In this document: positions 1 through 6,846 of the stretch, one piece after another
How the letters are laid out: each line of letters begins with the position of its first letter
How positions within the stretch are numbered: the first letter of the stretch is position 1
Translations under genes and position numbers: made by a program
The notes under the pieces: generated by a model
Database searches by the model: none
What the model was told of the DNA's origin: nothing
The model's input: only the letters and a program-made list of their open reading frames with translations
DNA from: Thermoplasmatota archaeon
Lineage (GTDB): Archaea > Thermoplasmatota > Penumbrarchaeia > Penumbrarchaeales > Penumbrarchaeaceae
DNA length: 32,101 bases
Direction of reading: 5' to 3'
Assembly: GCA_025457865.1 (NCBI GenBank)
Contig: JALOTP010000033.1
Location: forward strand, 1-32,101

Positions 1-192
1 TCCTCCGGTGGTTCCAGCATCCGAGAGATAGCTGAGACAAATGGGTCCCACAAGGAGATGGGCGGGAATGAAGCCCCTAACAACCGCGGCATATTTTAAC
101 CTTTGTGTAAAGCGGTGTTCCAGATGTACTGCTGGCTCCCTCATGGATTCATCCTTCGCTCGGTTGCCCCCAATATGCTGGATGGTAACCAT
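1..192 (-). CDS. Possible partial CDS running off the left edge
   Basis: An open frame of 64 codons starts with ATG at 192 and runs leftward off the window without a stop. It is supported mainly by a strong TATA-like stretch about 30 bases before the ATG, the spacing expected for a leaderless archaeal transcript. The visible part has a charged start followed by a fairly hydrophobic segment containing KYAAVVRGFIPAHLLVGP, which could open a membrane protein. I do not recognise a family. A competing reading is the C-terminal end of a rightward gene, because plus frame 1 is open from base 1 to a stop at about 101. Neither can be settled from this fragment. Confidence 0.3.
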   Translation of the reverse strand, partial: MVTIQHIGGNRAKDESMREPAVHLEHRFTQRLKYAAVVRGFIPAHLLVGPICLSYLSDAGTTGG

Positions 193-213
193 CCGATACT
201 ATCGTAGGTTCTT

Positions 214-230
214 TTTATAAATATATTTAT
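214..230 (-). promoter_or_regulatory. TATA-box-like promoter for the left-edge gene
   Basis: A 17-base A/T-only stretch contains TATAAATATATTTA. It is nearly symmetrical, so the strand is inferred from context: gpmI ends at 334 and the only candidate start at the right distance is the leftward ATG at 192. Confidence 0.4.
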
Positions 231-333
231 CTCATGTGAAAGGGCGATCTTCCTCGGGAACGATGATCTCGAGCGGGAAAAAATTGTTTTGAAAAGGATG
301 TTCGGTGAGTTGACCGGAGCTGCGAGTGTGTCC

Positions 334-1893
334 TCATGTGTACGGCGTCCCTGTCATCTCCTCGGGGACAATCAGGTCCAACTGCTTGAGGATGGTCGGT
401 GCGATATCGGCCAATGAACCGTCCCCGTCCCTGAGCGCTGACCCCTTGCTCACACCTTTTCCGATGTAGATGAGCGGGACCGGGTTCGTGGTATGGGCAG
501 TGAACGGTGAGCCCTTCTCGTAGTTCCACATCTGCTCTGCATTGCCGTGGTCAGCTGTCACGATGATATGGTAACCGTTGTCCAGAGCGGTCGATACCAC
601 CCTGCCCAGGCACTCGTCGACGGTCTCCACCGCCTTTATGGCCGCGGATTCGATGCCTGTATGCCCCACCATGTCCGGGTTGGCGAAGTTCAGAACGACA
701 AGGTCGAACGACCTCTTCTTTAACGCCTCCTCTGCCCTATCGGCGACCGTTCTAGCAGACATCTCGGGTTGGAGGTCGTAGGTCTTGACCTTAGGGGAGG
801 GAACGAGCACCCTTTCCTCGTTCTCGAACGTTTCCTCCCTTCCGCCACTGAAGAAGAATGTGACGTGGGCATACTTCTCGGTCTCTGCGATACGCAGTTG
901 TTTGAGACCCGCTCGTGAGATGACCTCGCCTGTCGTGTTCGTCATGAGAGGCTCCTTGAATGCGATGTGGGTGAAGAACGTCGTATCGTAATCCGTCATC
1001 GCTATGAAGTGGGGTTTGACCATCTTGGTCCTCAGGAAGCCGTCGAAGAACGGGTAGATGAAGGCCTTGGTGATCTGTCTAGCCCTGTCCGGTCTGAAGT
1101 TGAAGAATATCAGTGTGTCCCCGTTCTTGACGAGACCTTCGGGTTCTCCCTTCTCGTTTACGATCTGCACGGGCGATATGAACTCGTCGGTCGCCCCTTT
1201 TGCATAGGACGCAGATATGACATTTACAGGGTCCATCGATGTGCTCTTTATGGGTTCCGTGTAGCAGAGATATGCAAGTTCTGTACGGTCCCATCTATGG
1301 TCCCTGTCCATCGCAAAGAACCTGCCCATTACAGAGGCGACCTTGACCCTGCCCCTTGGGTCAATGGCCTTCAACCTCGAGGTTAGCTCCATCATATCGT
1401 CCAAGCTTGCATTTTGTGGAACGTCCCTGCCGTCTGTTATGGCATGTATCCTGATTCTTTCCAATCCCTTATCCAATGCGAGGTCTATGAGGGCATAAAG
1501 ATGTTGCATATGGGAATGGACCCCCCCCTTTGACATGAGCCCCATGAGATGAAGGGTGCCCCCGTTCCTTCTGCACTCGTCCATGCCATGGACGAATGCC
1601 CGGTTCTTCCGAAAGCTTCCCTCTTCTACAGCCTTGGATATCTTGACCAGAGGTTGATAGACGACCCTGCCGGCCCCCAATGTCAGATGGCCGACCTCGC
1701 TGTTCCCCATCTGCCCTTTTGGAAGGCCGACCGCTTCCTGCGATGCCTCTATGAACCTGCTGGGGTATCCTTTGAAGAACCCGGTGAAGTTCGGTGTCCT
1801 TGCGAGCCTCACGGCATTGTGCTCGGTCTCATCCGAATGTCCCCAGCCGTCCAGGACCACCAGGAGCATCCTCTTTGTCTTTGGGATGGGCAT
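334..1893 (-). CDS. gpmI: 2,3-bisphosphoglycerate-independent phosphoglycerate mutase
   Basis: Interconverts 3- and 2-phosphoglycerate in cytosolic glycolysis and gluconeogenesis, using two metal ions and a phosphoserine intermediate. The 519 residues match the long iPGM form (about 510). Visible motifs are the N-terminal metal site VVLDGWG (Asp15), the catalytic serine motif GQMGNSEVGH (Ser65), the substrate-loop region ITDGRDVPQ, FNFRPDRARQ, and the C-terminal metal motifs NFANPDMVGHTG and VTADHGNAEQM. All look intact. I chose the ATG at 1893 because the product then begins just before the first metal motif and GGAAGG lies six bases upstream. An in-frame ATG at 1935 would add 14 residues and has its own possible TATA, so it cannot be excluded. 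The DUF92-type gene lies just upstream on the same strand. Confidence 0.96.
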   Translation of the reverse strand: MPIPKTKRMLLVVLDGWGHSDETEHNAVRLARTPNFTGFFKGYPSRFIEASQEAVGLPKGQMGNSEVGHLTLGAGRVVYQPLVKISKAVEEGSFRKNRAFVHGMDECRRNGGTLHLMGLMSKGGVHSHMQHLYALIDLALDKGLERIRIHAITDGRDVPQNASLDDMMELTSRLKAIDPRGRVKVASVMGRFFAMDRDHRWDRTELAYLCYTEPIKSTSMDPVNVISASYAKGATDEFISPVQIVNEKGEPEGLVKNGDTLIFFNFRPDRARQITKAFIYPFFDGFLRTKMVKPHFIAMTDYDTTFFTHIAFKEPLMTNTTGEVISRAGLKQLRIAETEKYAHVTFFFSGGREETFENEERVLVPSPKVKTYDLQPEMSARTVADRAEEALKKRSFDLVVLNFANPDMVGHTGIESAAIKAVETVDECLGRVVSTALDNGYHIIVTADHGNAEQMWNYEKGSPFTAHTTNPVPLIYIGKGVSKGSALRDGDGSLADIAPTILKQLDLIVPEEMTGTPYT

Positions 1894-1997
1894 CTGTATC
1901 CTTCCTTGTAGAGGATATGCTTTCGATATAATCATTTTGGACCTACTTATCCTTAATGTTTGTAGGCTAACCGGTAGAACAGTGGGCTATGGAGGTC

Positions 1998-2792
1998 TCA
2001 GAAGAACAGAAGGTATACGGGAATTGCAAGGAATGCACCTATCAGTATCGTGATGAGGTTCACGGAGTCGTTGGACAGATATCCCCTGCTCTGAAGGGTG
2101 GCACCCAGAATGCTGTCTATCTGGCAACCGACGAAGCCCAGGATAGCTATGACCGGGATGAGCCACCAGTTCGCTGCCAAGGTATGTGAGGATGATGCAA
2201 GCCACTTGTCCGTTATCAGCTGATAGCCGAAGAAGGCTATCAGAAGTGAACCGAATGTCGCAGAGAGGTTACCTAGCAGCGACACGCCTCCATCGACCCC
2301 GGGTTCTACTACCTGTCTCGGATCGGTTATCAACCTGGGCCTCTTTGCCATTATGCCTATCTCGCTCGCGAAGGTATCTGCCGCTGCGACCGATAGGGCG
2401 GTTATGAACATGAACCCTGGTAGTCCGCTAGCTACATGGTCCAATGGCCCTGAGAGGATAGCTATGGCAAGGGGTATGATGCCGTTCGCCAGAACGTTAT
2501 TGACGCCCCGTTCCCCCTTCTTTCCCTGAGCTGAGCCGTTCTCGGATTTCTTATTGAAGTTCCACATGGTGACCGTGTAGCTGATGATCAGGAACAGCAG
2601 GAGGAGCAGGAACCAGAACATATCGGAATACCCAATGAGGAAGAACCCGAGGGCAGCCGCTATGATGCTAGCGAGCTTGTCCAGGACCCCTCTGAAGTAA
2701 AAATAGACGCCTAGGAGGGTACATAATGCTAAGGATATGAGGAGCATCTTGGCGTCAAGGTTAGGGAGCAGGATAGATGCCAGGTCTGCCAT
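1998..2792 (-). CDS. DUF92/TMEM19-family integral membrane protein
   Basis: A 264-residue polytopic membrane protein with about six to seven hydrophobic segments. Family signatures are GERGVNNVLANG, the SVAAADTFASEIG segment, DPRQVVEPGVDGGVSLLG, and the C-terminal CQIDSILGATLQ followed by NDSVN. DUF92 includes the plant and cyanobacterial VTE6-type phytyl-phosphate kinases. A role as an isoprenyl-phosphate kinase in membrane lipid metabolism is therefore possible, but it is only an inference from family membership. Its length is typical. It lies about 100 bases upstream of gpmI on the same strand, so they may share a transcript. The region from 2793 to 2891 is an A/T-rich divergent promoter shared with the zinc-ribbon gene. 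Confidence 0.85.
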   Translation of the reverse strand: MADLASILLPNLDAKMLLISLALCTLLGVYFYFRGVLDKLASIIAAALGFFLIGYSDMFWFLLLLLFLIISYTVTMWNFNKKSENGSAQGKKGERGVNNVLANGIIPLAIAILSGPLDHVASGLPGFMFITALSVAAADTFASEIGIMAKRPRLITDPRQVVEPGVDGGVSLLGNLSATFGSLLIAFFGYQLITDKWLASSSHTLAANWWLIPVIAILGFVGCQIDSILGATLQSRGYLSNDSVNLITILIGAFLAIPVYLLFF

Positions 2793-2891
2793 CGGAGCTA
2801 CCCAAACAGTACCATTTATTAAATTGTTTTCATGCGTTCTTGTGGAATATCATCTAAATGTATTATTATCAAGGATATTATATGACCTATT

Positions 2892-3548
2892 GTGGCCGAG
2901 CCCGATGAAGTTGACCCGCTGAGGTTCAGGAAGGAGCTGGAGAAGGCGTCCAGCCAGGACCTTGAAGGCATCAGGACCTTCAGCGTTCCAGATTCCGCCC
3001 GAACGTTGGAGACGGAAGGGGACGAGAAGGAGCTCCTTCTTGACGATGTGGTCTCGACCGTAAAGGTACAGGGATACGATACTGAAGGGCCTCCACCGCC
3101 TTCCCCCGATGCCGAGAGGAAGGCTCTCGAGAGGGCCGACCCCACCGGGGACTACCGGAGGAACAGAAAGGAGTACGGGGTCCTCTGTCCCACCTGCAAC
3201 GGCAAGGGCAAGTGCATAGAATGCGGCGGTAGGGGGCGGAGGTACCTGTTCCTGAGGTGCAAGAACTGCGAAGGGAGCGGAAAGTGTCCCGATTGCGGCC
3301 GAGAGGTGGACGTTCCCTGTCCGAAGTGTCAGTCCCCCATAAGCACCCTATCGGATTCGTGCAAAAGATGCGGTAACTTCTTTGCCTGTCCCTCCTGCGG
3401 CAGGTCCCTGCCTGCGCTTGCTACAAGGTGCATGTCCTGCGGTGCAGAGGGGAAGTGCTTTTCCTGCAAGAAACCCGTCCCGGTCCAATATACCAGGAAA
3501 TGCCCCCACTGCGGGACGTTCGGAAATGTCGGGGTTGTGAAACCTTAA
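2892..3548 (+). CDS. Multi-zinc-ribbon protein with DnaJ-like cysteine repeats
   Basis: The 218-residue product starts at GTG; no in-frame ATG fits. Residues 1-95 are acidic and probably disordered. From Cys99 to the end there are ten CxxC pairs (CPTC, CIEC, CKNC, CPDC, CPKC, CKRC, CPSC, CMSC, CFSC, CPHC), enough for about five zinc sites. The first part (CPTCNGKGKC, then CKNCEGSGKC) resembles the CxxCxGxG zinc domain of DnaJ, and the rest resembles rubredoxin-like double zinc ribbons. There is no J domain. Such ribbons usually bind protein or nucleic acid, but no specific function can be assigned. The LSm gene follows 38 bases after the stop on the same strand, so a link to RNA metabolism is possible. 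A TATA-like ATTATTATC lies upstream. Confidence 0.8.
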   Translation: MAEPDEVDPLRFRKELEKASSQDLEGIRTFSVPDSARTLETEGDEKELLLDDVVSTVKVQGYDTEGPPPPSPDAERKALERADPTGDYRRNRKEYGVLCPTCNGKGKCIECGGRGRRYLFLRCKNCEGSGKCPDCGREVDVPCPKCQSPISTLSDSCKRCGNFFACPSCGRSLPALATRCMSCGAEGKCFSCKKPVPVQYTRKCPHCGTFGNVGVVKP

Positions 3549-3586
3549 AATATGTTGTGGCCCTGTCACCGCACAGGTCGGATCCC

Positions 3587-3805
3587 ATGGTCACCCCTCA
3601 GAACCTCCTTGAGAAATGCGTCAACAGGCAGGTAGTTGTAATTTTGAAGGACGGGAGGAGCATGGAGGGGATGCTCACCGGGTTCGATGAGTACCTTAAC
3701 ATGGTCCTTGAGGGGACAGAGGAGCAGAACAAGGAGAACAAACGGAGGCTTGGGACGGTAGTGCTCCGCGGGAACAACGTCGTTTCCATAAGTCCCAAGG
3801 AATGA
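3587..3805 (+). CDS. LSm/Sm-like archaeal RNA-binding protein
   Basis: A 72-residue Sm-fold protein, the normal size for a single-domain archaeal LSm subunit, expected to form a heptameric ring that binds U-rich RNA. The Sm1 motif spans VVVILKDGRSMEGMLTGFDEY and LNMVLEG; the Sm2 motif is LGTVVLRGNNVVSISP, with the RG pair that contacts RNA bases. I set the start at the ATG in GATCCCATGGTC because this gives the usual short N-terminus (MVTPQNLLEKCVN). The frame extends further upstream but runs into the zinc-ribbon gene. A TATA-like CTTAAAATATG lies about 35 bases before the ATG, so the gene may have its own near-leaderless promoter. Confidence 0.93.
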   Translation: MVTPQNLLEKCVNRQVVVILKDGRSMEGMLTGFDEYLNMVLEGTEEQNKENKRRLGTVVLRGNNVVSISPKE

Positions 3806-3812
3806 GTTCCGT

Positions 3813-4487
3813 TCAGAATCCCAATTGGACCGTGGTCGATGCCACCGGCGTTATATCGTTCTCTATGCATCTTTCTATCAGCCAGATGATATCGCTTTTG
3901 GTGTCTTCCAGGGGTGTACCCAGAAGGGCATCGTTGTTGCCGCCCTGGATGATGCAGTGGTCCGGGTAATGCGGCAGCACTTCCATATCGAACCTCTTCG
4001 TCATTCCGAAATATGTGTTCCCTGCTATGCCGCGGTTGATGAAGGTTCTCTTGGCAGCCTTGGCCATCCAGAAGGGGTATTGATTGGGGCTGTCAAGTTC
4101 CGGGTCCACCGGGAGCCCGTTCCGGTCGAGCTCCCTTAGAGGATAGCCCTGGGTGTGGGAGTCTCCAAGACATACAACGACGGAGAAGTCGGTATCTACA
4201 GAGAAGTATTCCCTGAGGAATGTGTCTGCAAGCCTCCTGTGGCCGTCAAGGTTGAGGTGGGCGTTGTCGCCTAGAGCTACCCTGGGATCGAGTAGGTCCT
4301 GCCTATCGGGGCTGGCGAATGCGGAGTAGAGGTCCACACATGGTACGAGCTTTCTTTGGCATTCCTCCTTCAACCATTCGTTCAGGGAGATTATGAAAGC
4401 GGAGGTGCGCTCCCTGAACCTCTCTGCGGCAGTTACCTTGGTGGAACCGGTGTTGATCTCCATCGGGACGGGAACAAGTACAATCAT
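3813..4487 (-). CDS. SGNH/GDSL hydrolase with circularly permuted motif order
   Basis: A 224-residue protein with all SGNH hydrolase blocks, in the wrong order. The block that is normally C-terminal comes first: VDLYSAF (51-57), then the catalytic Asp/His motif GDNAHLNLDGH (Asp74, His77). A short linker (SVDTDFS) leads into the blocks that are normally N-terminal: block I LGDSHTQGY (Ser110), block II NRGIAGNT (Gly153, Asn157) and block III QGGNND (Asn184/Asn185). The protein ends in strand DITPVASTTVQLGF, which corresponds to the same core strand as the N-terminal MIVLVPVPMEI. Likely an esterase, lipase or deacetylase; there is no signal peptide. An in-frame stop lies 13 codons before the ATG and a TATA box sits at a suitable distance, so this looks like an intact gene and not a truncated tandem copy. 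It ends seven bases after the convergent LSm gene. Confidence 0.85.
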   Translation of the reverse strand: MIVLVPVPMEINTGSTKVTAAERFRERTSAFIISLNEWLKEECQRKLVPCVDLYSAFASPDRQDLLDPRVALGDNAHLNLDGHRRLADTFLREYFSVDTDFSVVVCLGDSHTQGYPLRELDRNGLPVDPELDSPNQYPFWMAKAAKRTFINRGIAGNTYFGMTKRFDMEVLPHYPDHCIIQGGNNDALLGTPLEDTKSDIIWLIERCIENDITPVASTTVQLGF

Positions 4488-4519
4488 TATTAATCCTGTC
4501 CCGTCAGGTCTTGTTCGAA

Positions 4520-4556
4520 GGGTTTATAGTCTTCACTCCGTTCAGCCTATAAACCC
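4520..4556. promoter_or_regulatory. Divergent promoter made of an inverted TATA pair
   Basis: GGGTTTATA at 4520-4528 and TATAAACCC at 4548-4556 form a perfect 9-base inverted repeat. The right copy reads as a TATA box about 20 bases before the tRNA-Arg 5' end. The left copy, read on the minus strand, lies about 35-40 bases before the SGNH hydrolase start. The symmetry suggests two back-to-back TATA boxes. Confidence 0.6.
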
Positions 4557-4570
4557 TAATGAACTGGAAC

Positions 4571-4644
4571 GCCCCGATAGGGTAGTCTGGATATCCTAGG
4601 AGCCTGCGGAGCTTTTGACAGGGGTTCGAATCCCCTTCGGGGCG
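4571..4644 (+). tRNA. tRNA-Arg (GCG anticodon)
   Basis: The cloverleaf is clear. Acceptor GCCCCGA pairs fully with TCGGGGC. The anticodon stem GGAGC/GCTTT closes the loop CTGCGGA, giving anticodon GCG, which reads CGC. The T arm is AGGGG-TTCGAAT-CCCCT, and the D loop carries the conserved GG. The discriminator is G and CCA is not encoded. The D stem has one T-T mismatch. No intron is present. Its 3' end is duplicated about 141 bases downstream. Confidence 0.92.
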
Positions 4645-4688
4645 CTATTTATTCTTTTATGGATCATACTATCATCGGATTCGAACCC
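4625..4688 (+). repeat. tRNA-Arg 3'-end repeat, copy A
   Basis: The unit begins in the tRNA T loop (TTCGAATCCCC) and continues past the tRNA end to TCGAACCC. The first 26 bases (4625-4650) are identical to 4766-4791. The following 38 bases match copy B imperfectly but without gaps. The unit ends with an inverted T-arm sequence: GGATTCGAACCCCT at 4678-4691 is the exact reverse complement of tRNA bases 4620-4633. Confidence 0.75.
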
Positions 4689-4765
4689 CTTGGGGTCTTT
4701 GGACCGGGAGCTTGATAACAGCCAGTAAGGTCCAAAGATGCGGAAAATCTCTGATTTTCCAGGCA

Positions 4766-4829
4766 TTCGAATCCCCTTCGGGGCGCTATTTTATCTTCAT
4801 CGGTTCATTCTATCATCGGGTTCGAACCC
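4766..4829 (+). repeat. tRNA-Arg 3'-end repeat, copy B
   Basis: Second copy of the unit, offset 141 bases from copy A, without a tRNA body in front of it. Between the copies are two inverted repeats: TCTTTGGACC/GGTCCAAAGA (4696-4705 and 4729-4738) and GGAAAATC/GATTTTCC (4742-4760). The arrangement resembles an attachment site left by integration at the tRNA 3' end, or a local tandem duplication. No integrase is nearby. The rest of the gap to the pilin gene (4830-4990) holds no ORF I can support, only A/T-rich sequence and a short GGGATATCCC palindrome followed by T5 at 4961. Confidence 0.7.
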
Positions 4830-4990
4830 ACCGGTCTTTTAACCTAAACGAGGGTCTTCAAGCACCCTTCAACCCCTTCATTTCCACTGGAAACGCTCAA
4901 AGGCCGTCTTCTTAATTATATATTTAAAATTAATTATTAATATCCCAATGATGCATACTGGGGATATCCCTTTTTCTCACTAAAAATGAA

Positions 4991-5005
4991 CAAAATCTTA
5001 AATAC
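4991..5005 (+). promoter_or_regulatory. Promoter of the first pilin gene
   Basis: CAAAATCTTAAATAC fits an archaeal BRE plus TATA box. A start site about 25 bases on would give a leader of roughly 35 bases containing a small CGGGT/ACCCG hairpin and a good GGAGG ribosome site eight bases before the ATG at 5063. Confidence 0.5.
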
Positions 5006-5062
5006 TAAACTCTGCACTCGATTTCTTGTGTTCGGGTAAGACCCGGCACGGAGGACAAAAAC

Positions 5063-5539
5063 ATGCAGACGAAAAAGAACGATATGGGCGTGTCGCCCGT
5101 CATAGCCGTTATCCTGATGGTTGCGATAACGGTCGTGTTAGCGGGCGTCGTGTTCCTGTGGGCTCAGAGCTTCACCAATGAGGCAGGTGGCACTGTGAAG
5201 AACCTGAATGTCCGCGGGGATATTGATGCGAATGGAATAGTTGTAGCTGGTCCGGTATACTACCCGGTATTAACTATCGAGGTAATAAGCGGGAAGATTG
5301 TTTGGTCTGACTATAAAGTAACAATAAATGGTGTTTCTGTATGGGATGTCGCCGATCTTGTGACCGCACCTGAAACTATTGCTGCTGGAACAAATACAGT
5401 GACTTCTAATGCGGGTGATACTGCCTACTTCTCACACTCAACATTGGCAGTCACCTCTGGAACCGAGTATAGCGTTAAGGTAGTTCATATCAAGGAAAAC
5501 AAGATTGTTTGGGAAGCAAACATAATAGCAGTCGCCTAA
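5063..5539 (+). CDS. Archaeal type IV pilin-like protein 1
   Basis: A 158-residue class III prepilin. The short positively charged leader MQTKKNDMG is followed by VSPVIAVILMVAITVVLAGV, the hydrophobic N-terminal helix of the archaeal pilin N-terminal domain family (formerly DUF1628). An archaeal prepilin peptidase would be expected to cut after Gly9. The remaining 115 or so residues are beta-rich, Thr/Val-rich and probably surface-exposed. The start is fixed by GGAGG at about 5050. The C-terminal half shares ISGKIV and the closing K-I-V...IIA pattern with the next pilin, so the two are diverged paralogs. Likely an adhesion or assembly pilin; the export ATPase and platform protein are not in this window. 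A strong terminator follows. Confidence 0.88.
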   Translation: MQTKKNDMGVSPVIAVILMVAITVVLAGVVFLWAQSFTNEAGGTVKNLNVRGDIDANGIVVAGPVYYPVLTIEVISGKIVWSDYKVTINGVSVWDVADLVTAPETIAAGTNTVTSNAGDTAYFSHSTLAVTSGTEYSVKVVHIKENKIVWEANIIAVA

Positions 5540-5560
5540 ACGCTTGAATGATTTGAACCG

Positions 5561-5587
5561 AGGCCCCTTCGGGGGCCTTTTTTTTTT
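5561..5587 (+). terminator. Hairpin plus T-run terminator after pilin 1
   Basis: AGGCCCC-TTCG-GGGGCCT forms a G/C-rich stem with a UUCG tetraloop, followed immediately by a run of about ten T. This is a textbook intrinsic-type terminator and, with the T-run, a likely archaeal termination site. It separates pilin 1 from pilin 2, which has its own TATA-like TTATATAATT at about 5611. Confidence 0.75.
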
Positions 5588-5663
5588 ATTTGATAATCGT
5601 GTATAAAGGATTATATAATTATTTTACAGATGACAACTTCATGTTTGTCCAGGTGGGTAAGAA

Positions 5664-6059
5664 ATGATATCCAATTTTGATAAAAAAGGCGTATCACCTA
5701 TCCTTGCGATCCTTCTTTTAATAGCTATCACATTGATGGTCGCAGGCATTGTCACTCTCTGGACATTTTCATTCCTTAATGAGGAACATGATACAAATAG
5801 TCTATTTGTATTTGATGTAGAAATTACCTCATCGACCGATACAATATTGATTACTCAAATAAGTGGAAAAATTGTTAATACATCATATTTTAAATTTAAA
5901 ATAGGTGATCAACAGTTAAATCTAACAACCGGTGTTTTCAAAGCCGGAGAAGCTATGCAAATAAATCCGGGATTTGATATAATCCAATATGAAACTTATC
6001 ATATTAAAATAATATATAATAATAAAATGATATATGATCGTGAGATTATTGCTACATAA
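5664..6059 (+). CDS. Archaeal type IV pilin-like protein 2
   Basis: A 131-residue prepilin with leader MISNFDKKG followed by the helix VSPILAILLLIAITLMVAGI; cleavage is expected after Gly9. The rest is beta-rich and shares ISGKIV, FKIGD (KVTING in pilin 1) and the K-M-I-Y...IIA ending with pilin 1. AGGTGGG lies seven bases before the ATG and a TATA-like ATTATATAATT lies about 50 bases upstream, so it is transcribed separately from pilin 1. The gene is much more A/T-rich than pilin 1 and its neighbours, which suggests relaxed selection, rapid divergence or a separate origin. Its stop codon abuts that of the convergent membrane-protein gene. Confidence 0.85.
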   Translation: MISNFDKKGVSPILAILLLIAITLMVAGIVTLWTFSFLNEEHDTNSLFVFDVEITSSTDTILITQISGKIVNTSYFKFKIGDQQLNLTTGVFKAGEAMQINPGFDIIQYETYHIKIIYNNKMIYDREIIAT

Positions 6060-6641
6060 TCATTTAATACTTGAAGATTGTTTTTTTTTAATAACAAATG
6101 ACTTTTTCATTCTGGCAACTATCCCCGTGCATACACCGGTCACTATGGCCGATAGTATGTTGTATCCCCCCCACAGGAGCAAGGGCCACATTACTGATGT
6201 TCTCTCATTGACGGCGAATATTATTGCGAACATCAGCATGATGCCGCCCAATATGAACGTCAATACCGCTCCCATCCCCATCAGGACCACCGCAAGGGTG
6301 AACCTCTCCCCCTTGAACGCGAAATAGCCTCCTATCACCTGGCTCGATAACGCGAATGCCAGGACCAGGAGGATGGCTATTATCACTATGAGAGCTATCA
6401 ATGCAGCTATGATGATGATGATGAAGATGATTATGAACAATGCCGCCCACTCATTCCCCTTCCCCTGATCATCAAGGATGAGGGCAACAAGCATCACCAC
6501 AAGGAACACGAAACCTATCATGCCCCCAAGGAGGGTCAGCAGGGATACAATGAGATTGGGTACGCCTGCTATCATCGATACGACGGATGCGGTCTTCCTT
6601 GTCCCGTCATCCTTCCCCGTTCTCGCTTCCTTCGGCCTCAT
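6060..6641 (-). CDS. Four-helix integral membrane protein, function unknown
   Basis: A 193-residue hydrophobic protein. A charged N-terminus (MRPKEARTGKDDGTRK) is followed by four long hydrophobic segments at roughly residues 22-55, 66-100, 113-143 and 150-175, the second of which is extremely Ile-rich, then a basic C-terminal tail (KKSFVIKKKQ). No motif identifies a family; a small four-helix DUF-type archaeal membrane protein is the best description. It overlaps the Pcc1-like ORF upstream by about 35 bases. It could be the last gene of the rps15 cluster, or it could start at a later ATG (MIAGVPN). Confidence 0.7.
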   Translation of the reverse strand: MRPKEARTGKDDGTRKTASVVSMIAGVPNLIVSLLTLLGGMIGFVFLVVMLVALILDDQGKGNEWAALFIIIFIIIIIAALIALIVIIAILLVLAFALSSQVIGGYFAFKGERFTLAVVLMGMGAVLTFILGGIMLMFAIIFAVNERTSVMWPLLLWGGYNILSAIVTGVCTGIVARMKKSFVIKKKQSSSIK

Positions 6642-6846
6642 TCTCGGACCCTCCCCTGGGCCCTTTCAATGCCGCTATCAGGCAGGCCAGCCAATCGTCA
6701 CCCGCCCTCTTCAGACCATCCACCGAATCCGAACTTATGGTCGCTTTCACGACCTTCCCCTCGACGGTAGTGGTGACCCAGCCGTCATCATCCACCGACA
6801 GCGACCCCCCGACCACCCTTGCTTCCTCCTCGCTGTCGAGCTCCAC
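6607..6846 (-). CDS. Pcc1-like KEOPS subunit, start uncertain
   Basis: Encodes a small protein that looks like Pcc1, the dimerisation subunit of the KEOPS complex that makes the tRNA modification t6A. The typical strand-helix-strand pattern is visible: VELDSEEEARVVGGSL, VTTTVEGKVVKATI, then the Pcc1 helix SSDSVDGLKRAGDDWLACL, and a charged Glu/Gly-rich tail. Context agrees: in several archaea a Pcc1-like gene follows S15 and the GAN nuclease. The only canonical start is GTG at 6846, but the frame is open back to 6897 and encodes RTTITVEL just before it, which looks like the expected first beta strand. No ATG, GTG or TTG covers that strand. The gene also overlaps the nuclease ORF by 100 bases. 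A frameshift or a non-canonical start is possible. Confidence 0.6.
   Translation of the reverse strand: MELDSEEEARVVGGSLSVDDDGWVTTTVEGKVVKATISSDSVDGLKRAGDDWLACLIAALKGPRGGSENEAEGSENGEG

Noticed and set aside
227..529. A 100-codon minus-strand ORF overlapping the end of gpmI
   Set aside because: Basic, low-complexity out-of-frame reading of the phosphoglycerate mutase gene and its 3' flank; no motif and no promoter.
4690..4791. A second tRNA or intron-containing tRNA ending at the repeated 3' end
   Set aside because: There is no matching 5' acceptor strand, D arm or anticodon arm before the second copy; only the T-arm/acceptor half is present, so it is listed as a repeat.
4625..4829. CRISPR-like repeats near tRNA-Arg
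   Set aside because: Only two units with a 141-base period, related to the tRNA end; no regular spacers and no cas genes.
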